Assembly: GCA_937873105.1 (NCBI GenBank)
Contig: CALMWD010000063.1
Span: 1 to 13,336, forward strand
Origin: an uncultured Rhodanobacteraceae bacterium
GTDB taxonomy: Bacteria; Pseudomonadota; Gammaproteobacteria; Xanthomonadales; Ahniellaceae
Reading direction: 5' to 3'
DNA: 13,336 nt
The position numbers were made by a program, and so were the translations under genes. The notes under the pieces are model-generated. The model had not been told where the DNA came from. It did no database searches and saw only the letters and a list, made by a program, of their open reading frames with translations. Every line of letters starts with the position of its first letter. Position 1 is the first letter of the stretch. Shown here one piece after another: positions 8,981 to 13,336 of the stretch.

Positions 8981-9484
8981 TCACTTCGCTTCGACGAAGA
9001 CGAACTCGGCGGCACTCGGCGCCACCGCCTCGCGCACGCGCTGCTCGTCGACGGCGGCGCCGATGAAGAGCACGCGCACGTCCTTCAGCGAGTTCGGACG
9101 CGAGACCTTGAAGGCCTCGACGATGAGGTCGGCCATGCGCGTGGAATCCGGCGAACCGAAGGCGATCATGTTGCCCGGCAGGATGCCGCGGCCGATCACG
9201 TCGGTGACGTCCGACTGCTGGCGATCGACCTGCTCCAGGATTTCCGGGGTATCGCCGGCCGGCACGTAGTACATGTAGGGACGCTGGCGGATGCCTTCCA
9301 TGTTCTGCTTGGCGACGCCGACCAGGTAGTTCTTCCAGGCTGCGGTGTCGTTCGGATCGCTCGGCATGGTCACCGGCGCGGCGGCGGGTGCGGCGGCGGG
9401 CGCGGCGGCTTCTTCCTTCTTGCAGGCGGTGACCGCGAACAGCGGCAGGGTGAGCAGGAGGGCGACACGGAACAGGTTTTTCAT
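8981..9484 (-). CDS. Lipoprotein of unknown function
   Basis: The 167-residue product starts MKNLFRVALLLTLPLFAVTA followed by C21, a lipoprotein signal peptide with lipobox VTAC; residue +2 is Lys, not Asp, so transport to the outer membrane is likely. After KKEE comes an Ala/Pro-repeat linker (about 26-38), then a compact domain without transmembrane segments or cysteines. That domain has a mixed alpha/beta look, with RQRPYMYYVPAGD near residue 66 and a C-terminal DVRVLFIGAAVDEQRVREAV. I do not recognise the family. The frame is open back to 9523, but the ATG at 9482-9484 is preceded by GGGGA and gives the lipobox at the normal place. It follows coaD by 25 bp and is closed by the terminator at 8936-8962. 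Confidence 0.78.
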   Translation of the reverse strand: MKNLFRVALLLTLPLFAVTACKKEEAAAPAAAPAAAPVTMPSDPNDTAAWKNYLVGVAKQNMEGIRQRPYMYYVPAGDTPEILEQVDRQQSDVTDVIGRGILPGNMIAFGSPDSTRMADLIVEAFKVSRPNSLKDVRVLFIGAAVDEQRVREAVAPSAAEFVFVEAK

Positions 9485-9509
9485 GGCATTCCCCGAATTG
9501 GCGGTAGGA

Positions 9510-10028
<519 letters not shown>

Positions 10029-10042
10029 TCAGCGCGGCGAGC

Positions 10043-10609
10043 TTACCCGACGTGCGCGACGCGCCGATAGAGCGCGGCCCGCACCTCGCCCGCCAGCAGT
10101 TCGCGTTGCAGGCGCCAATTGGGCGGCAAATCCGGCGTCGCGGCACGCGGCGATTCGACGTAGATCAGGGCACCATCGACGAGAAAGGCGCCGGTTTCGA
10201 GCCGTTGCGCGATCTCGCTCCAGAGGTTCGCGGCATAGGGCGGATCGAGGAAGACCACGGCATACGGCCGCCGTGCCGACGCCAGAAACTGTGCGGCCGC
10301 GTCCGCGTGCACCGGGGCGTCCTGCTTCAGGCGCGCCAAGGTCTCGCGCAAGGCCTCGGCGAGATCGCGTTCGCGCTCGACGAAGTCGACCTCGGCCGCG
10401 CCGCGCGACAGGGCTTCGATGCCCAGGGCGCCGGTACCGGCGAAGAGATCCAGCACCCGAGCCCCGTCGAGGACGGGCGCGAGCCAGTTGAACAGGGTTT
10501 CGCGCACGCGGTCGGGCGTGGGGCGCAGGCCTGCGCGCATCGGCACGTCGATGCGCGACCCGCGCAGCCGGCCCGCGATGATGCGGACGCGGCCGCCGCC
10601 GCGATTCAT
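10043..10609 (-). CDS. rsmD: 16S rRNA (guanine(966)-N(2))-methyltransferase
   Basis: The 188-residue protein methylates the N2 of G966 in 16S rRNA using S-adenosylmethionine. Motifs are in order: VRIIAGRLRGSRI (8-20), LRPTPDRVRETLFNWL (28-43), the SAM-binding VLDLFAGTGALGIEALSRGA (52-71), and the catalytic DPPY (122-125). Length fits the family. The frame continues upstream to 10861 but that region shadows the preceding secreted-protein gene; the ATG at 10607-10609 gives the expected N-terminus and overlaps the upstream stop as ATGA. This junction suggests that rsmD translation depends on the upstream small gene. coaD follows after 32 bp. Confidence 0.95.
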   Translation of the reverse strand: MNRGGGRVRIIAGRLRGSRIDVPMRAGLRPTPDRVRETLFNWLAPVLDGARVLDLFAGTGALGIEALSRGAAEVDFVERERDLAEALRETLARLKQDAPVHADAAAQFLASARRPYAVVFLDPPYAANLWSEIAQRLETGAFLVDGALIYVESPRAATPDLPPNWRLQRELLAGEVRAALYRRVAHVG

Positions 10610-10971
10610 TCCTCGGTCACGACCTGGCAGGCGAGCAGGTCTTCGTCGGTGATCACCCAGGCGTCGTCGTCGCCGCACAGCGTCACGCCGCCGACGACGC
10701 AGGAATCGCCGTCCTCGTCGACGATCTTGACGTCGTAGTCGTCGCAGGGAATGCCGTGCAACTCGAAGCTGTCGCCGCTCTCGATCACGGCGTCGCCGAG
10801 CTGGTCCGGCCCCCATTCCTCGTCCTCGACCGAGGACAGGTACAGGTGGTGGATGTCCCACAACGACTCGTTGACGATCTTCACGACCGAGTCGTACGCG
10901 CCGGCGCGGACGACGACCGGACCGATCGCCATGGCGACGGCGAGACCCAGAAGCAGCATGGACTTGCGCAT
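10606..10971 (-). CDS. Small secreted acidic protein with four cysteines, unknown function
   Basis: The 121-residue protein has a clear Sec signal peptide (MRKSMLLLGLAVAMAIGPVV, cleavage near VRA-GA at about residue 24) and a strongly acidic mature part of about 97 residues. The mature domain is beta-like, with VVKIVNESLWDIHHLYLS (29-46), EEWGPDQLGD (51-60), YDVKIVDEDGDSCV (79-92) and four cysteines (C76, C91, C99, C115) that could form two disulfides. The IVNESxWxIHxLYLS and WGxDxLG wording resembles small periplasmic domains I have seen as uncharacterised proteins in Proteobacteria; I cannot name a family. An ATG two codons upstream (10975-10977) is possible, but the chosen one has better spacing from GGGGGA. 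It is the first gene of the rsmD-coaD run and diverges from ftsY. Confidence 0.75.
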   Translation of the reverse strand: MRKSMLLLGLAVAMAIGPVVVRAGAYDSVVKIVNESLWDIHHLYLSSVEDEEWGPDQLGDAVIESGDSFELHGIPCDDYDVKIVDEDGDSCVVGGVTLCGDDDAWVITDEDLLACQVVTEE

Positions 10972-10998
10972 GGACATTTCCCCCGATGAAGGGCTTGG

Positions 10999-11027
10999 AT
11001 TGGAGCCGTTCATCGCGCCCGAATCAA
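10999..11027 (-). promoter_or_regulatory. Candidate promoter of the secreted protein-rsmD-coaD run
   Basis: On the minus strand TTGATT (11022-11027) and TCCAAT (10999-11004) are separated by exactly 17 bp, each matching the sigma-70 consensus at four of six positions. Transcription would begin near 10992, about 20 nt ahead of the chosen start codon, which also argues against the longer open frame starting at 11013. Confidence 0.35.
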
Positions 11028-11042
11028 GCCGCCTGCGTCCCT

Positions 11043-11050
11043 GCTAGCAT
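11043..11050 (+). promoter_or_regulatory. Candidate -10 region of ftsY (GCTAGCAT)
   Basis: GCTAGCAT ends 22 nt ahead of the ftsY ATG and contains a TAGCAT -10-like hexamer. The -35 position (around 11022-11027) shows nothing close to TTGACA on this strand. The word is identical to those in front of pntA and the NUDIX gene. Confidence 0.35.
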
Positions 11051-11072
11051 TTTTCGCAATCCAGGAGTCCCG

Positions 11073-12098
11073 ATGTTCCGATTCTTCAAGCGCAAGCCGG
11101 AAAACGCACCGGCCGCGGCCGCCCCCCACGAATCCGCCCCGTCCAATGACGTCCTGCCGGCCACCCCCGCCGCCTCCGCGGCGACGGCGCCAAGCTGGCG
11201 CGACCGCCTGCGCGGCAGCCTGCTCGGGCGCCAGGTCAGCGCCCTGTTCTCGTCGAACCCGCGCCTCGACGAGGACTTGCTCGACCAGCTCGAAACCTCG
11301 CTGCTGACCGCCGACGTCGGCGTCAAGGCCACCGCCGAGGTGCTCGACGACCTGCGCAAGCGCATGCAGGCGCGCGAATTCGCCGACGCGCCGGCGCTGT
11401 TCGCGCACCTGCGCCGGCAGCTGGTGGCGATGCTGAAGCCGATCGAGCGCCCGCTCGAACTCCCCGACGCGCCGCGCCCCTTCGTCCTGCTCGTGGTCGG
11501 CGTGAACGGCGCCGGCAAGACCACGACCATCGGCAAACTCGCGAAATGGATGAAGCGCGAAGGCCTCGACGTGATGCTTGCGGCCGGCGACACCTTTCGC
11601 GCCGCCGCGGTCGAACAGCTGAAGACCTGGGGCGAACGCAACCAGGTGCCGGTCATCGCCCAGGGCGGCAACGCCGATTCGGCGTCGGTCATCTACGACG
11701 CGCTCGCCGCGGCGAAGTCGCGCGGGGCCGACGTGCTGATCGCCGACACCGCCGGCCGCCTGCATACCCAGGCCGGGCTGATGGACGAACTGGCCAAGGT
11801 CAAGCGCGTCATGGGCAAGCTCGACCCGAGCGCACCGCACGAAACCCTGCTCGTGATCGACGGCAACACCGGCCAGAACGCGCTGAACCAGGCCCGCCAG
11901 TTCCACCAGGCCGTCGGATTGAGCGGACTCGTGGTGACCAAGCTCGACGGCACCGCCAAGGGCGGCGTGGTGTTCGCGCTGGCGCGCGAAATCGGCGTGC
12001 CGATCCGTTTCGTCGGCGTCGGCGAGGGCTTGCTGGACCTGCGCGTCTTCGACGCCGAGGAATTCGTCGACGGCCTGTTGCCCAGCAGCTCGGAATGA
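11073..12098 (+). CDS. ftsY: Signal recognition particle receptor FtsY
   Basis: The 341-residue GTPase is the membrane-associated receptor for the signal recognition particle and targets nascent inner-membrane proteins to the translocon. The N domain spans about 40-125, and the G domain shows GVNGAGKTT (143-151, P-loop), GDTFRAAAVEQL (172-183), DTAGRL (225-230), GQNALNQARQF (267-277), TKLDGTAKGG (289-298) and GVGEGLLDL (315-323). The N-terminal A region is short (about 40 residues), Ala/Pro-rich and starts with the basic MFRFFKRK; it lacks the long acidic stretch of E. coli FtsY. AGGAG (11063-11067) is five bases before the ATG at 11073, which decides the start over the longer open frame from 10986. 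The stop overlaps mutY as ATGA. Confidence 0.96.
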   Translation: MFRFFKRKPENAPAAAAPHESAPSNDVLPATPAASAATAPSWRDRLRGSLLGRQVSALFSSNPRLDEDLLDQLETSLLTADVGVKATAEVLDDLRKRMQAREFADAPALFAHLRRQLVAMLKPIERPLELPDAPRPFVLLVVGVNGAGKTTTIGKLAKWMKREGLDVMLAAGDTFRAAAVEQLKTWGERNQVPVIAQGGNADSASVIYDALAAAKSRGADVLIADTAGRLHTQAGLMDELAKVKRVMGKLDPSAPHETLLVIDGNTGQNALNQARQFHQAVGLSGLVVTKLDGTAKGGVVFALAREIGVPIRFVGVGEGLLDLRVFDAEEFVDGLLPSSSE

Positions 12099-13147
12099 GC
12101 GACGGCGATTTCGCGGCGCGCCTGCTGCGCTGGTTCGACACGCACGGCCGCCACGACCTGCCCTGGCAGCATCCGCGCAGCGCCTATCGGGTCTGGCTCA
12201 GCGAGGTGATGCTGCAGCAGACCCAGGTCGCCACCGTCATCCCGTACTTCGAACGCTTCGTCGCGCGTTACCCGGACCTGCCGGCACTGGCCGCGGCCTC
12301 GGTCGACGAGGTGCTCGCGCTCTGGTCCGGACTCGGCTACTACAGTCGCGGCCGCAACCTGCATCGCGCGGCCCGGGTGTGCGCGGAACGCCACGGCGGC
12401 GCACTGCCCGACACGCTCGATGCGCTCGTCGCCCTGCCCGGCGTCGGCCGCAGCACGGCGGCCGCGATCCTGGCCCAGGCCCACGGGCAGCGCGCCGCCA
12501 TCCTCGACGGCAACGTCAAGCGCGTGCTGGCTCGCCATGTCGGCATCGAGGGTCATCCCGGGCAGGCTGCCGTCGAGAAGCGGCTGTGGACGATCGCCGA
12601 CGCGTGCCTGCCGCAGGCGCGTCTCGCCGACTACACCCAGGCGCTGATGGACCTGGGCGCCACCGTCTGCACGCCGAAGCGGCCGGCTTGCCCGACCTGT
12701 CCGCTGCGTGCCGATTGCATCGCGCGGGCGAGCGACCGGGTCGCGCAGCTGCCCACGCCCAGGCCGCGCAGGATCACGCCCGAGCGCGCCGTGACGATGC
12801 TGGTGCTGGTCGATCGCGACGACCGCGTGCTGTTCGAACGCCGCCCGCCGCAGGGCCTGTGGGGCGGCCTGCTCGGCTTGCCGGAATACGACGCGGCCGA
12901 CCGCGCGCTCGCCGACCTCGCGCGTCGCGGCATCGTCGTCGCCGAATCCTGCCTCGGACCGCCCTACCGGCACGTCTTCACCCACTTCAAGCTCGACATC
13001 ACGCCCCTGATCGTCGTCAGCGAGGACGTCGACGCCGTCGCGGAACCCGCGCACGAATGGCACCCGCGCGCCGTCTTCGCCAACCTGGCCCTGCCCACCG
13101 CCGTACGCCGCGTGCTCGACCAGAGCTTGCGGCGCCTCGCCGAATGA
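12095..13147 (+). CDS. mutY: A/G-specific adenine DNA glycosylase
   Basis: The 350-residue enzyme removes adenine mispaired with 8-oxoguanine. Key residues fall at the same numbers as in E. coli MutY: E37 in SEVMLQQTQV, D138 in AILDGNVKR, K142, and the [4Fe-4S] ligands C192, C199, C202 and C208 (C-x6-C-x2-C-x5-C). The helix-hairpin-helix LPGVGRSTAAAI occupies 114-125. The C-terminal third (from about 228) is the NUDIX-like domain that recognises 8-oxoguanine, with PPQGLWGGLLGLPE and a HVFTHFKLD stretch near 293-301. The ATG overlaps the ftsY stop as ATGA, so the pair is probably one transcription unit. There is no truncation. Confidence 0.96.
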   Translation: MSDGDFAARLLRWFDTHGRHDLPWQHPRSAYRVWLSEVMLQQTQVATVIPYFERFVARYPDLPALAAASVDEVLALWSGLGYYSRGRNLHRAARVCAERHGGALPDTLDALVALPGVGRSTAAAILAQAHGQRAAILDGNVKRVLARHVGIEGHPGQAAVEKRLWTIADACLPQARLADYTQALMDLGATVCTPKRPACPTCPLRADCIARASDRVAQLPTPRPRRITPERAVTMLVLVDRDDRVLFERRPPQGLWGGLLGLPEYDAADRALADLARRGIVVAESCLGPPYRHVFTHFKLDITPLIVVSEDVDAVAEPAHEWHPRAVFANLALPTAVRRVLDQSLRRLAE

Positions 13148-13167
13148 TGACGATCGCCGGACTCGCG

Positions 13168-13336
<169 letters not shown>

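Noticed and set aside
9370-9412. GC-rich near-repeats in the lipoprotein gene
   Set aside because: They encode the Ala/Pro linker and follow from repetitive GCC/GCG/CCC codons. Nothing suggests a separate regulatory element.

Overview
The window is a compact, high-GC stretch of bacterial chromosome packed with genes. Gene content and protein similarity point to a gammaproteobacterium, most likely Lysobacterales (Xanthomonadales). The hints are the grouping of rsmD, coaD, a YfhL-type ferredoxin and a gamma-glutamyltransferase gene, the CoaD N-terminus, the MutY residue numbering that matches E. coli exactly, and the PntA type. This placement is an inference from remembered gene order, not a database result. 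I saw no tRNA, rRNA, CRISPR array, insertion sequence, phage gene or attachment site, and no gene-free stretch longer than about 130 bp.

Layout. (1) Positions 1-337, minus: the start of pntA (proton-translocating transhydrogenase alpha subunit), cut by the window edge. (2) Positions 454-1919, plus: a YdjA-like nitroreductase overlapped by a 5'-3' exonuclease of the Xni/PolA 5'-nuclease family. (3) Positions 1929-3440, minus: an exported TPR-like/beta-propeller protein, convergent with the exonuclease. (4) Positions 3570-4112, plus: a NUDIX hydrolase of the ADP-ribose pyrophosphatase type. (5) Positions 4142-8893, minus: five tightly spaced genes that look like one operon, in transcription order ferredoxin, gamma-glutamyltransferase (ggt), metallo-beta-lactamase-fold hydrolase, DUF4920 protein and Tat-exported PhoX-type phosphatase. 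(6) Positions 8981-10971, minus: a second operon-like run, made of a small acidic secreted protein, rsmD, coaD and a lipoprotein, closed by a perfect 11-bp hairpin terminator at 8936-8962. (7) Positions 11073-13336, plus: ftsY, mutY and the beginning of folA.

Most genes are housekeeping: redox balance (pntA, nitroreductase, ferredoxin), DNA repair (exonuclease, mutY), cofactor synthesis (coaD, folA), rRNA modification (rsmD) and membrane-protein targeting (ftsY). The less explained part is the envelope set: the propeller protein, PhoX-like protein, DUF4920 protein, lipoprotein and acidic Cys-containing protein. Four of the gene junctions are 4-bp ATGA overlaps, which suggests translational coupling. 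I do not see a clear new multi-gene defence or biosynthetic system. The best leads are the ferredoxin-to-PhoX cluster, the conserved-looking acidic secreted protein fused translationally to rsmD, possible leaderless starts at the ferredoxin and folA, and a recurring GCTAGCAT promoter-like word found only in front of genes.
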